Shown: positions 10,854-23,559 of the stretch, piece by piece | Position numbering within the stretch: the stretch's first letter is position 1 | Layout of the letters: each line of letters starts with the position of its first letter | Origin: Tipula vernalis | Taxonomy: Eukaryota > Arthropoda > Insecta > Diptera > Tipulidae | Length of the DNA stretch: 64,000 bases | Direction of reading: 5' to 3' | NCBI GenBank assembly: GCA_958295665.1 | Contig: OY282558.1 | Location: forward strand, 61,802,789-61,866,788 | Translations under genes and position numbers: made by a program | Notes under the pieces: generated by a model | The model's input: only the letters and a program-made list of their open reading frames with translations | The model's database searches: none | What the model was told of the DNA's origin: nothing

Positions 10854-13800
10854 CTACTCGTATGATTGGAAAATTTAAAGAATCGAGCTTTGAACGAAAA
10901 AATTTCAGAATCGAGCTTTGAATGAAAAATTTTCAGAATCGAGCTTTGAATGGAAAACTTTTAGAGTCGAGCTTTGAACGGAAAATTTTCTGAATCGAGC
11001 TTTGAATGAAAATATTTTAAAGGCAAGCTTCGAATGCAAAATTTAATAGTCGAATTTTGATTGAAAAATTTTCAGAGTCGTCATTGAATGAAATTTTTCA
11101 GAGTCTGCATTGAATGAAAAATTTTCATAGTCGAGCTTTGAACGAAAAATGTTCATAATCGAGCTTTGAATGGAAAATTTTCAGAATCCAGCTTTGAATG
11201 GAAAATTTTTAGAGACGAGCTTTGAATGGAAAAGTTTTAGAGTCGAGCTTTGAACGGAAAATTTTCAGAATCGAGCTTTGAATGAAAATTTTTTAGAGGC
11301 AAGCTTCGAATGGAAAATTTAAAGAGTCGAGTTTTGATTGAAAAATTTTCAGAGTCGAATTTTGACAGAAAAATTTTCAGAGTCTGCATTGAATGAACAA
11401 TTTTAAGAAACGAGCATTGAATGAAAAATTTTCCTAGTAGACCTTTGAACGAAAAATTTTCAGAGTCGAGGTTTGAATGAAAAATTTTCAGAATCGAGCT
11501 TTGAATGGAAAATTTTTAGAGTCGAGCTTTGAACGGAAAATTTTCAGAATCGAGCTTTGAATGAAATTTTTTTAGAGGCAAGCTTCGAATGTAAAATTTA
11601 AAGAATCGAGTTTTGAATGAAAAATTTAAAGAGTCGAAGTTTCAATAAAAATCTTAAAGAATCTAATTAGCTACTCGTATGATTGAAAAATTTAAAGAAT
11701 CGAGCTTTGAACGAAAAATTTTCAGAATCGAGCTTTGAATGAAAAATTTTCAGAATCGAGCTTTGAATGGAAACTTTTAGAGTCGAGCTTTGAACGGAAA
11801 ATTTTCAGAATCGAGCTTTGAAAGAACATTTTTTAGAGGCAAGCTTCGAATGCAAAATTAAAAGAGTAGGGTTTTGAATGTAAAATTTAAAGAATCGAGT
11901 TTTGAATGTAAAATTTAAAGAGTCGAAGTTTCAATGAAAATCTTAAAGAATCTAATTAGCTACTCGTATGATTGGAAAATTTAAAGAATCGAGCTTTGAA
12001 CGAAAAATTTTCAGAATCTAGCTTTGAATGAAAAATTTTCAGAATCGAGCTTTGAATGGAAAACTTTTAGAGTCGAGCTTTGAACGGAAAATTTTCAGAA
12101 TCGAGCTTTGAATGAAAATTTTTTAGAAGCAAGATTCGTATGCAAAATTTAAAGTGTAAAGTTTTGAATGGAAAATTTAAAGAATCGAGTTTTGAATGTA
12201 AAATTTTCAGAGTCTGCATTGAATGAACAATTTTAAGAGTTGAGCATTGAATGAAAAATTTTCATAGTCGAGCTTTGAATGAAAAATTTTCAGAATCGAG
12301 CTTTGAATGAAACATTTTCAGAATCGAGCTTTGAATGGAAAATTTTTAGAGTCGAGCTTTGAACGGAAAATTGTCAGAATCGAGCTTTGAATGAAATTTT
12401 TTTAGAGGCAAGCTTCTGATGCAAAATTTAAATAATCGAGTTTTGAATGAAAAATTTAAAGAGTCGAAGTTTCAATGAAAATTTAAAAGAATCTAATTAG
12501 CTACTCGTATGATTGAAAAATTTAAAGAATCGAGCTTTGAACGAAAAATTTTCAGAATCGAGCTTTGAATGAAAAATTTTCAGAATCGAGCTTTGAATGG
12601 AAACTTTTAGAGTCGAGCTTTGAACGGAAAATTTTCAGAATCGAGCTTTGAAAGAACATTTTTTAGAGGCAAGCTTCGAATGCAAAATTAAAAGAGTAGG
12701 GTTTTGAATGTAAAATTTAAAGAATCGAGTTTTGAATGTAAAATTTAAAGAGTCGAAGTTTCAATGAAAATCTTAAAGAATCTAATTAGCTACTCGTATG
12801 ATTGGAAAATTTAAAAAATCGAGCTTTGAACGAAAAATTTTCAGAATCGAGCTTTGAATGAAAAATTTTCAGAATCGAGCTTTGAATGGAAAACTTTTAG
12901 AGTTGAGCTTTGAACGGAAAAGTTTCAGAATCGGGCTTTAAATGAAAATTTTTTAGAAGCAAGCTTCGAATGCAAAATTTAAAGTGTGAAGTTTTGAATG
13001 GAAAATTTAAAGAATCGAGTTTTGAATGTAAAATTTTCAGAGTCTGCATTGAATGAACAATTTTAAGAGTTGAGCATTGAATGAAAAATTTTCATAGTCG
13101 AGCTTTGAACGGAAAATTTTCAGAATCGAGCTTTGAATGAAACATTTTCAGAATCGAGCTTTGAATGGAAAATTTTTAGAGTCGAGCTTTGAACGGAAAA
13201 TTTTCAGAATCGAGCTTTGAATGAAATTTTTTTAGAGGCAACTTCGGATGCAAAATTTAAATAATCGAGTTTTGAATGAAAAATTTAAAGAGTCGAAGTT
13301 TCAATGAAAATCTTAAAGAATCTAATTAGCTAATCGTATGATTAGAAAATTTAAAGAATCGACCTTTGAATGAAAAATTTTTAGAATCGAGCTTCGAATG
13401 AAAATTTTTCAGAATCGAGCTTTGAATGGAAATCTTTTAGAGTCAAGCTTTGAACGGACAATTTTTAGACTCGAGCTTTAAATGAAAATTTTTTAGAGGC
13501 AAGCTTCGAATGGAAAATTTAAAGAGTCGAGTTTTGATTGAAAAATTTTTAGAGTCGAATTTTGATAGAAAAATTTTCAGAGTTTGCATTGAATGGAAAA
13601 TTTAAAGAATCGAGTTTTGAATGTAAAATTTTCAGAGTCTGCATTGAATGAACAATTTTAATAGTTGAGCTTTCAACGAAAAATTTTAAGAGTCGAGCTT
13701 TGAATGAAAAATTTTCAGAATCGAGCTTTGAATGGAACATTTTTAGAGTCGAGCATTGAACGGAAAATTTTCAGAATCGAGCTTTGAATGAAATTTTTTT

Positions 13801-14790
13801 AGAGGCAAGCTTCGAATGCAAAATTTAAAGAGTCGAGTTTTGAATGGAAAATTTAAAGAATCGAGTTTTGAATGTAAAATTTTCAGAGTCTGCATTGAAT
13901 TAACAATTTTAAGAGTCGAGCATTGAATGAACAATTTTTAGAATCGAGCTTTGAACGAAAAATTTTCAGAGCCGAGCTTTGAATGAAACATTTTCAGAAT
14001 CGAGCTTTGAATGAAACATTTTTAGAGTCGAGCTTTGAACGGAAAATTTTCAGAATCGAGCTTTGAATGAAATTTTTTTAGAGACAAGCTTCGAATGCAA
14101 AATTTAAAGAGTCGAGTTTTGAATGAAATATTTAAAGAATCGAGTTTTGAATGTAAAATTTAAAGAGTCGAAGTTTCAATAAAAATCTTAAAGAATCTAA
14201 TTAGCTACTCGTATGATTGAAAAATTTAAAGAATCGAGCTTTGAACGAAAAATGTTCAGAATCTAGCTTTGAATGAAAAATGTTCAGAATCGAGCTTTGA
14301 ATGGAAAACTTTTAGAGTCGAGCTTTGAACGGAAAATTTTCAGAAGGAAGCTTTGAATGCAAAATTTAAAGAGTCGAGTTTTGATTGAAAAATTTTCGGA
14401 GTCGAATTTTGATTAAAAAATTTTCAGAGTCGTGCATTGAATGAAAAATTTTCAGAGTCGAGCATTGAATGAAAAATTTTCATAGTCGAGCTTTGAACGA
14501 AAAATTTTAAGAGTCGAGCTTTGAATGAAAAATTTTCAGAATCGAGCTTTGAATGGAAAATTTTTAGAGTCGAGCTTTGAACGAAAAATTTTCAGAATCG
14601 AGCTTTGAATGAAAATTTTTTAGAGGCAAGCTTCGAATGCAAAATTAAAAGAGTCGAGTTTTGAATGGAAAATTTAAAGAATCGAGTTTTGAATGTAAAA
14701 TTTAAAGAGTCGAAGTTTGAATGAAAATCTTAAAGAAACTAATTAGCTACTCGTATGATTGGAAAATTTAAAGAATCGAGCTTTGAATGA
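10854..14790. repeat. 28-bp minisatellite with 830-bp higher-order repeats
   Basis: The base unit is about 28-30 bp, of the type AGAATCGAGCTTTGAATGAA plus AAATTTTC, repeated roughly 130-140 times with variants (GAACGG, GAGGCAAGCTTCGAATG, GTCTGCATTGAATG). A marker segment CTACTCGTATGATTG recurs at 10854, 11671, 11960, 12501, 12790, 13330 (as CTAATCGTATG), 14205 and 14747. The spacings 289 and 541 bp alternate, giving an 830-bp higher-order unit: 11671-12000 matches 12501-12830 almost base for base. Minus-strand ORFs through it (13549-13934) only reflect the repeat. No gene. Confidence 0.9.
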
Positions 14791-15120
14791 AAAATTTACT
14801 GTCAAGTTTTGAAAAGAATTTAACGAGTCTAGCTTTATAAAAAAGATTTAACGAATCTTGTTTTGAATGAAAAAATCAATGAAGGAACTTCGAATGTAGT
14901 ATAAATTGAAAAGGAAATTGAATGAAAAGTTCAAAGAGGATTTGAACGCAGAATTTAAAGGGGTCATCTTACAATTAAATTTTTGAATGAAAACAAGATA
15001 AACCTTTGATTGAAAACCTTACCAAGCTAAACTTTGAATGAATAAGTTAACATGTCAAGCTTGGAAGTTGGAAATTAAGCTTTAAATGAAAAAGTTGCTA
15101 GTCAAGCTTACCAAATTTAG
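14791..15120. repeat. Decayed tail of the 28-bp minisatellite
   Basis: Recognisable but diverged units (TTTGAATGAAAAA, GTCAAGCTT) continue for about 330 bp and fade out. Confidence 0.6.
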
Positions 15121-17692
15121 ATAACGTCGTTTTAGTACAAACTAGGGCTTTGCACTGGCAATAGGCTCACATTGATTGGACACAAAAGTGCTTATTCGCA
15201 TAAGTTAACATGATATGCAACCTACATTTCAAATTAATATTCAAACATAAATCATTATCAAAACATCCACATCCAAATATGTCGTCTTTGCACTTATAAC
15301 TATAATATACACTACAAACTGCTGGTCAAACCTTTACTTCAAATTGCTAATGAATAAATGAAACATGCGGTTCCACGTATGATACATTTAGCCAAGCATA
15401 CTTTCCAAACTTCTATAAAATTTCAATTTGTAGTCAAACTATTATGTACTTCATTCTTAAATGGCTTAACCTCAGTTCATGAAGCTTTCATTTAAAGCCG
15501 ACTCTTTACACTTTAAATGCAAGCACCATTTTTGAATTTTTTTTTTACTGTTGAATAGCGTAAAATTAAAGTTTAACACAAGGCTTTAATATTTGGTGTG
15601 GCAAAATTGTGTTTTTATGGTGCATACTTACATATTTAGCATATCTGAAATCAAACAGAACTTCCGCAAATTCGCACACATACATCGAGTAATTTTTATA
15701 ATTGAAAATGTTTTGTTATTCAAATTTTTCTGTTATTTCGTTTATAGCGATAAAAACTTAAAAAGTTTTCACCAAAAAAAAAAAAATAAAAATAAAAACA
15801 ATAGAACGGAATAACTTTTGCTTGGGAAAATGAAATGAAAAACTTTTTTTTTCCTACTCTATGTTAAGCTCTTTGTCTTGTATGTATAATATATTTCCGT
15901 TAAGAAAATCGAAACAATAAAATAAAAGTTTTTCCCAACAATTTTTTATTGATTCAATAAAAAAGCTCAAGAAGCAGAACAACAACCAGCTAGGCAAAAA
16001 TAGAAAACATTTTTTTTGGTTTTGGAAAATTTTAAGTTTTTCCCATATAATACATACAATTTTTTTATGTTTTTATTTTCTGTTTATTGTTATTACTTTT
16101 TCAATCATCATCCATTTTTTTTTTCCAGTCAGTTGTGTGATGTGTTGAAGGGAAAAACGATGATGATATGAGAGAGAAAATGAGTTTTAGAATTTATTTT
16201 TTATTGTTGATATTTTTATTAGTGTTTGGTAGTAGTTTCTAAAATACTACTTTTATATTTTTAAATTTTGAGTCAAAAACTTTAGTCAAACAATAAATTG
16301 GTTGTGTTGTTTTATATTTTTATAGCTAGGCATTGTAGAAAGGAAAAGTTTATTTTATTCATTGTGTAAAACAGAAAAAATTGATGAGTTTTTGAATTTG
16401 GGTTACATAGTATTCCAACAGTCGGTTATTTCATCCATCGTTAATACACACACACACAATGTATCACACTTATCTTACGAAAAATTGTGTCCCCTAAAAA
16501 CCATTTTTGTTATTATGATTACATCATCATATTTTTCATATTAATTTTTAACGCGTGCATATTCATATGTCTGTCTTTATTCGAGCTACAAACAAACATA
16601 CAAAAAAACTAATAAAATATTGAAAATGTCCTTTTTTGCTTTTTTTTATCTTCGAGCCATTAAAGATCAAATGAATCGTGAAAAATTATTGTGAGAAAAA
16701 TCGTTATAACGAGTTCAGTTCTAAATACTATATTTGTATTTTATAAGCGGCTGCCTAGCTGTGCTACAAAGGACATCTATTTATATACATTTTTTAATTC
16801 ATTCCAAAATAAATAAATTTTGTATAAGAGGGAACTAAATATGGGGAGGATGACGAGAGTGTCATTTAAGGATAAATACGTTGTTCGTTATGGTATTGTG
16901 ATTATACGAGTGTATAACGCATTTTCAGTTTTATAATATTATTTTCCTTTATATTTCCCGAAAGAAACTATTATTGTCAGGTGTTTGAAGTGTATATAAA
17001 AAATTAAGGATTTATTTGATTGATATGGTCACGCACGTTTTATTATTTTTATATCCTCGTTTACGGATATTAAGTTTTATTGACATTTTACCTTTTGTGG
17101 GTCAGGTTATAGTTAGTCTTTCTTTACCAATTTTATGATGCCTGTTTTGTGGTTATGAATAAAAATTTAAATTTACGACGTTGGCCTATAAAACTCGCTT
17201 GTGCGGATCAAAAATATTGTATAATATTATAACATTTACGAAACAGAAGCGCCATATTTCACGCATTCAGGATACACTTGAGTTGAAATAAACAAACACA
17301 AAAAAAATCTTTTGTTTATATACAGAAGTCTTTCAAACTTTGACTCTTCTCTATTATACTTTTTCCCATTTCTAGTTTTTTTTTTTTATTATTTTTGTAA
17401 CGGAAAAACTTTTTGGCATTTCTAAAGTTTCATTTCATTTCAACGCTATTTTCCCATCGTCTACTTCTTGCTTTTTTTTGTAAAAACGCAGAAAAATGGA
17501 AATTTTCGTATGTCGTTGAAAGTACAACAGCATCACTGTTTTATTTGAGTTTTAAATTTGAAAATTTATGGAAATCATATGAAAATTGGCTGATTTAAAA
17601 TTTATAGCAGGTTTGAAGGATTTTTATTTTGTTGAGGTCTATCTGTATTTTTTCTATTATTTCCGTGACGTTGTCAAATGAATACCAAAGCA
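15121..17692. other. Unassigned AT-rich DNA
   Basis: No supportable gene in 2.6 kb. It contains a short CA run (about 16448), many T runs and small ORFs without recognisable domains. Confidence 0.5.
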
Positions 17693-17848
17693 GCGATTTT
17701 GTTCCAAAAATGAGGATGAGAGTTGCAATGACTTACAAGATATACAATAGTAAATTTTATTATTGCTTGGATTAATTTTAATACTATTGTATATCTAGTA
17801 CGTAGATAAAAGTTGCAACTCACAAATCTCATTTTACGGACAAAATTC
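17693..17848. repeat. Imperfect 155-bp hairpin
   Basis: GATTTTGTTCC, AAATGAGG, GAGAGTTGCAA and AGATATACAATAGTA in the left arm are mirrored by TACTATTGTATATCT, TTGCAACTC, CTCATTTTAC and GGACAAAATTC in the right arm. The loop is about 25 bp. A third, direct partial copy of the left-arm outer segment follows at about 17868-17895 (TTTGGTCGTAAAATAAGATT). It could be a tiny foldback element or an RNA hairpin; sequence alone does not decide. Confidence 0.55.
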
Positions 17849-17895
17849 TTGGTCAGAGGTCATGTTTGGTCGTAAAATAAGATTTGAGAGTATAC

Positions 17896-18235
17896 CTACT
17901 ACCCAAAATATCATGGAAAAAACGTATATGCATATTGTATGTGCGAAAATATCCTAAACCAAAAATGTCGCAAAATGCCGTCTAGGGCTTTCAAAACCAG
18001 TTAAGAGTGATCTCATAATCACTTGGTGTTGAATGGGTAATTAAAATAGCCAAACATTCACGAAAAGTCTTAAATAAAATCTTTCTTCAGCAGCAGCAGA
18101 AATGTTATACATCTTTCCAAGCTTCCAACAGCGTCTGTATTTGTTCTTATTTTCTCCAATCCTGTTTTATTCCAAGTACATATAATATTTTGGAAAATCG
18201 AAATATAGAATTTCCCGACCAACAATAATACCTCT
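17896..18235. other. Unassigned DNA
   Basis: No gene or repeat recognised between the hairpin and the Helitron fragment. Confidence 0.45.
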
Positions 18236-19110
18236 AAAACATTCAGTTAAAATGTTGGTCGAATATTCTCATAAATCCTTTTCTTCCATTCCTTTGGTAT
18301 GATATTTAATTAAGTATTTCACGGCTTGAATTGTTGAGCAAATCTTAACGTTAATATATGAGCGTGGCACAACCCATTTATTGCTGATACCGACGCCATA
18401 TCTTATAAGATTCGTTCAACGTGGTTTATCCAGTGGGTTTAACAAATACAACATATGGTAATGAGGTAATCCTCTTTTTTGAAATTCTATCATAGAGTGC
18501 GGGCAATGACTTTTCCGAGCACTTATTTCTCCATCAATTTCTACTTCCATCAATTTATTTTCATCATAAATATTCAATAGAATTTTTTCACTTCTTTCCA
18601 TTTTGGCTTGCAGGTAAATATAATGAATATAGATCTGGTTTACCGTAATTTCGAACAAGCGTCTTGATATGTTTCATACATCCATCGAGAAGATCCTATG
18701 AAAGTACTCGGAACAATAAAGCGTTGTCCAGTTTCATTTAACAGAACTCCTCTGTTTACTGCATCTGTTACTCCATTGTTTACTTCGACTTTTAATTTGT
18801 TTCGATTAAACGTGATGAAATTTAAATTTAATTGCTCGCATTTAGTCTTGAATAATTTTCCGAGGCGAAAACGATCTGATTATAGTCTTCTCTGTGCGAT
18901 GGTGTTGACGTTCAGTCGGTTATCAAATTTGTTTTGTTGAAACCTTGCAATATGGTTAGCAATACCAAAGAAATACACTTGTATAAATCCATGTTCTTAA
19001 TTTGCTGGAAGCTTTGATCCGAGATCATGCATTTCTCCTTGGATTTTTATAAGCATAGTGGTCTGCCCGATTTCGATAACTGTAGTGTTAGTTCTCGACA
19101 AAATAGCAGT
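18236..19110 (-). pseudogene. Helitron Rep-domain fragment
   Basis: Read on the minus strand in several frames, the segment gives the order expected of a Helitron Rep protein: LGSKLPA...FIQVYF (about 19030-18965), GQRFIVPSTFIGSSRWMYET and YQDAC (about 18740-18675), FTCKPKWKEVKK, EFQKRGLPHYHMLYLL (18490-18440) and NKWVVPRSYINVKICSTIQA followed by VKYLIKYHTKG (about 18390-18280). RGLPHYHML carries the two His of the HUH nickase motif. Stops and shifts break it between these blocks, and no helicase domain or Helitron terminus was found nearby. It is a dead fragment of a rolling-circle transposon. Confidence 0.7.
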
Positions 19111-20000
19111 CGAATTTTGTCTTGTGTGTTCGAAAAAATCCGCTGCGAATTTCATTTTTCGTTTCATAATAGGGCGGTCTTTTTTTGATAACGTAAAAAT
19201 CCGAAATCGAAAGATTTCATAATACGTCCCAGATCTGATCGATTTCTTCATACAATAATTAAGAACATATCTGTAAATTTGATACTTTTGACATTAAGTA
19301 AAAATTGCTCAGAAAGAAACAATTCCAATTCTAGTAAAAATCACACTAACTGAGAATGCTAGAAAAAAATATTTTAATGGTCCGTTAAGGATCGATGAGC
19401 AATTCGAAAGAGAAGTTAAATAATTTGTAAATGACATCCAGCAATCAGAGCACGAAAAGAGCAAGACGAATATGGAAGCAAACAGAAGCACATAAAGGTA
19501 TATACATAAAATTAAGTTAAACAAACTCATTCAACAGAAGAAGGATCAAACAATTGAAAGGTGAATCAGTCAGTGTTATCTAAGAAAATTAATCATTAGA
19601 TACCAGTGCTGATTATTCACTTCAATAATATGCAGATTCATCCAGTCATTGTGAACAGAAATTGTGAAAATAAAGCTCGAAACGTTGAACGTCGAAATAA
19701 CATCGGGAGACCAAATGAAGTAATATATGAGATAAATGTCAAAATGAATCCGAAAAGTTCCTTGGGTACGATCTTTAAAAAGCTCTAGTAAAGCTCATCA
19801 TAATCTTGATCCCAAAACCTGAGACCTACACGAAACTTTGTTTACTTTTCTGAGAAATTATTAGTAAAAATGCTTAATCTAATAATCGAGAGATAAACTT
19901 AAGAGACAACTAATTATCTTGGTATGACCTTATGAATGTTAAACTAGTTCTTATATTCTAACAAATTGATTACAGAAAGCTAATAATGCGTACACATCGA
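19111..20000. other. Unassigned DNA
   Basis: Nothing recognised. Small ORFs at 19309-19530 (-) and 19606-19788 (+) have no domain I can name. Confidence 0.45.
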
Positions 20001-20589
20001 GCAAACGAATACCGAACATCGAATCAACACCAAACAGCAAAAAGCGAATGTTTGTTGTTCGTTCATTGTCGATTTGGTGTGTCGTGTCGTAGCCAGGGAT
20101 GAAATTTACAAAAATCCCAAAGTACTAAAATGTTGAGCAACAGAGGACTAAATTACGCTTTAAAGTACTTTTTAATTTTTTTGATGTGTTAACATATTTC
20201 AGCGATAGGTGTAACTAAAAGTGACAAAAGGGTATTTAAACTTTTTTCTTTTTCTTATGAGTGTGCAGTTAAAACGTTAAATGCTGATTTCGTGAAGAAT
20301 AAGAAACAGGTATTCTGTTGCTAAATTAACCAGGGCTTACCACATCAAGCACGAATTACGAATGCGAGACTTATGATATTAAAATCACTTATATATACAA
20401 TTGTTGCCTATTTATAATATTAATGTAATGTTTTCAATCAAATTAAATTTAATTAATTCCGAAAATTACTTCAAAATTAGAGAAAAACGGAATTCGCTCG
20501 TAGTATGGCATTTTACATTTGAATTTCATTTTTCTCTGACTCTTTTTCTCTAATTTGTTGTTGTTAATCAATCTCTCGGCATTATTCCG

Positions 20590-22035
20590 TTCAATGTACA
20601 TGATCTATTAAAAAAGTTCAGCGTTGTTATACGTCAATCATCCCGGGCCATTCTATTAATGATACACCTGTCACTGTTGAATTTGCGAGTGCTCCAATTC
20701 AACCGCCGCAAGCGGAGTTTATTGTTGGTTCTTGCGACGATACCGATGTTACTATCAAAGCTGTTCCGGATAGGAAGTTTATTTTTGCCTCAAAATTCGG
20801 TAACATACCACTGAACCGGCTAATTTACGGAAATTTCTAAGTATGGTAAGCTGGAAATCTCTGACGATAAGATTGAGTGTTGGGTGCTTGTGTCAGTTGG
20901 CCATGACGTTAGTTGGCTCAATTTCATTTCGTTCAAAATCGCCGTTGATTTAGTCCATTTAAGCAAACTCTTTCAACTACACATATGGTCTGCCGGAGCA
21001 TTGGTCCGAGAGTTTGTACCTCGTCCAAAAAACTTCAGACTGACGCTTGTGGAATAATACCGTTACTCATCTATTTTGTCTTATAACTAGGACATCGTTA
21101 TTTTTACAGAGACCTGGTTGATTTGAAATCGGTGGAATATTTTCCTTTATGCTACACCGTTTTTCGTAGTGATCGCGATTCAAATATTAGAGAGATCACT
21201 GGTAGTGGTATGATCGTCGTCGTCAATTGTGACTATGGTGAGTCAATGTGGGAGTTTATATAGTATACCGTTTGGTAATACTTCAGACTGTTACCAAGGA
21301 TTTATTGAATTTATTTCCAATAATGTTCAACCACTATTTAATAAAAGTGATCAGGTGTTGATTGTGGGCGACTTTAATCTGCCAAAAATCTCTTGGTGTT
21401 AATAAATCGTTGATATCACTTCTAGCTGTGTTAGAAAGTTTTGCGATTTTGGAACGCGTCAATTCAATACTATTTTTAACGAGTTTGAACGTATTTTCGA
21501 CTTAGTTTTTCCATCTTGCAAATTCATCGACATATGATAGAATCTTGTCCGGATGTAGCGGAACATCACACGCCACTTTTAATTAAATTTTAATTTTTAG
21601 AGTATGATTTTTGTAATTTTATTGAGAGCGATTTTAAATTTGATTTTAGGAATGCTGATCTGGTGTCGCTAAACAACTTTTTTGATAATCTTGATTGGAC
21701 AGTTTTATGTCACTTATTGGCCATTTCGGTTGCTGTTTCAAAGTTTTATAGTATTTTATGACGAATGGTTTTGAATTATTCGTTCCAAAGGTTTTTGTGG
21801 GTTAGATGTATACAGAATCATGGTTCCGCTTAAAAAACCTCACAAATCGTAAGTCTAGAGCATCTAAGAATTATAAGCGTTCTGGGGATTGTTAAGTGCC
21901 TCAATGACTGACCAACACGTTATAATCGGGTAGAACTCAGTGGCTATAGGAGGTCCTATTGTCGTCATGTTTTTTTTAGAAGCACCACAAAAGATCGTGT
22001 TGAAAAACAAAACAAACGAATTGAATTCACTAACG
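20590..22035 (+). pseudogene. CR1-type element: ORF1 end and endonuclease, broken
   Basis: The ORF1 tail is read as CWVLVSVGHDVSWLNFISFK, then WSAGALVREFVPRPKNFRLT (to about 21050). ORF2 follows with DIVIFTETWL (21090), SDQVLIVGDFNLPKISW (21350-21400, the GDFN endonuclease motif), DVAEHHTPLLI (about 21555) and a linker NADLVSLNNFFDNLDWTVL to about 22030. Many stops interrupt it. The endonuclease would nick target DNA; this copy cannot. Homology stops near 22035 and resumes at 23560. Confidence 0.65.
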
Positions 22036-23559
22036 ACCCATATAACGACTCATCACCAACAACAACAAAAAAAACAATTACTCCATAGCTTAACTATGTA
22101 CTTTTATTCATAATGAAAGTTCCCAAAAAAAAGAATCTTTAAATTTAAATTTATAATCAATCTTGTATGTACGTAAGTTGTGAGAAGCAATTTATGTTTT
22201 AATAAAAATAAATGGAAAATAACAAATAAATAACTCACCAGTAGGCCTCCATAGAGTACTCGATGGCTCCTATTGGACTCACTGAAAGAAAAGGTTATTG
22301 CTCCTAACAATATACTCTCACTTTTAATGACCTAAATTCTGACTCTACGTTATCACAAAAAAATTATTAAAAATCAGTTCAATATGAAAAATAGATACAT
22401 ACAAATAATTAAATCTTAACGTTAATAAAAGAAAATAAATATTAAATAAATATGTATACAAAAAAAAAGTTCTATTTTTCTTTTTTTTATGCGACGAGCG
22501 AGTTCCAGATTGTTTAATTGGAAGTAGCGGTAAATACGTAAATCTTCATCTGGATTCTACCATACAGTAACATTAATTTTTTTCTGTTTGCGCCAATCCG
22601 AATTAATTTAGAGGCCCTATAAAATGCAAAGAGGACACACATGTTATCTCAAATACTAAGTCAAGAATCTTCACGCAAACTTACCCGCAAGCCGTAACTA
22701 ATCTCTACACGGAATTTACTATGGGATGATTTATACAAAATTACAACATACAGTATTCCAGCCACTATCCGAAAGTCAGGATTATTCTGAAGTAAACCGT
22801 CTCTAGTATGGTTAAAAAAAAACACAATACATATGGCAATCTAAATACAACAACATAAACTATTTGCACAACTCATTCTTGGTTTACCTTTGGTAAATTT
22901 TGAAAATACTTGACACAGATATCACTTGAAATTTAATTTAGTTTTGTTTATCAATTTATATTGAAAACTGTTTTTTTGTTCTTTTTTCTTTTTGATCACT
23001 GGAATCTAATATGATTTAAAAACAAAACAAATAGCCGCGGTGGCCTCTCATGAAATACTAACTCTTTATTTTTCGATAATTAACTTATTTTACCTAAACC
23101 TTACTTGTCGTATACTTATTTATTCATAGTATATAACACAGGTGTATGTATGTGTTGCTGTAATATATACCAATTGCCAAATACTATAAAATAATCCGCT
23201 CTTAGGAAAATCGCCATACAGTAGTGTTCCCGCGCAATTAATGTTTTCCTGTATATGAACGATGACAAACATTTTTCTCTTTAACACTAACACCAAACAG
23301 ATTGCATAAAACAGTCCATCCGAAGTAGGAAGAGAATTAAATTGTATATATAATTACCATTATCTTGCAACAGCATGAATATCTTCATCACAACAAAATA
23401 TTGAAATGGTATTAGAGGTATGACAATAAACGTAGTATTGCAACCGCTGCGCCAACAAAATAAATAATCATGCACAGCCGTAACAGGATATTAACGACAA
23501 ATCTAGATATCGTGATTTATGCAAAGTGTTTAAGTAACTCACCGATTTTCTTTACAAAA
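22036..23559. other. Unassigned 1.5-kb segment inside the CR1-type element
   Basis: It separates the linker upstream of the RT (ending about 22035) from its continuation at 23560 (NPKRFFALINQKRNSRGYP). It has no recognisable coding sequence. An insertion of another element is the simplest reading, but I could not identify ends or a target duplication. Confidence 0.45.

Noticed and set aside
13549..13934. Minus-strand ORFs with a periodic HSKLDSENFPF-type protein
   Set aside because: They lie wholly in the 28-bp minisatellite; the periodicity is that of the DNA repeat, with no start context or conserved frame across the array.
10300..14790. CRISPR-like array
   Set aside because: Units are contiguous without unique spacers, and the host is eukaryotic.
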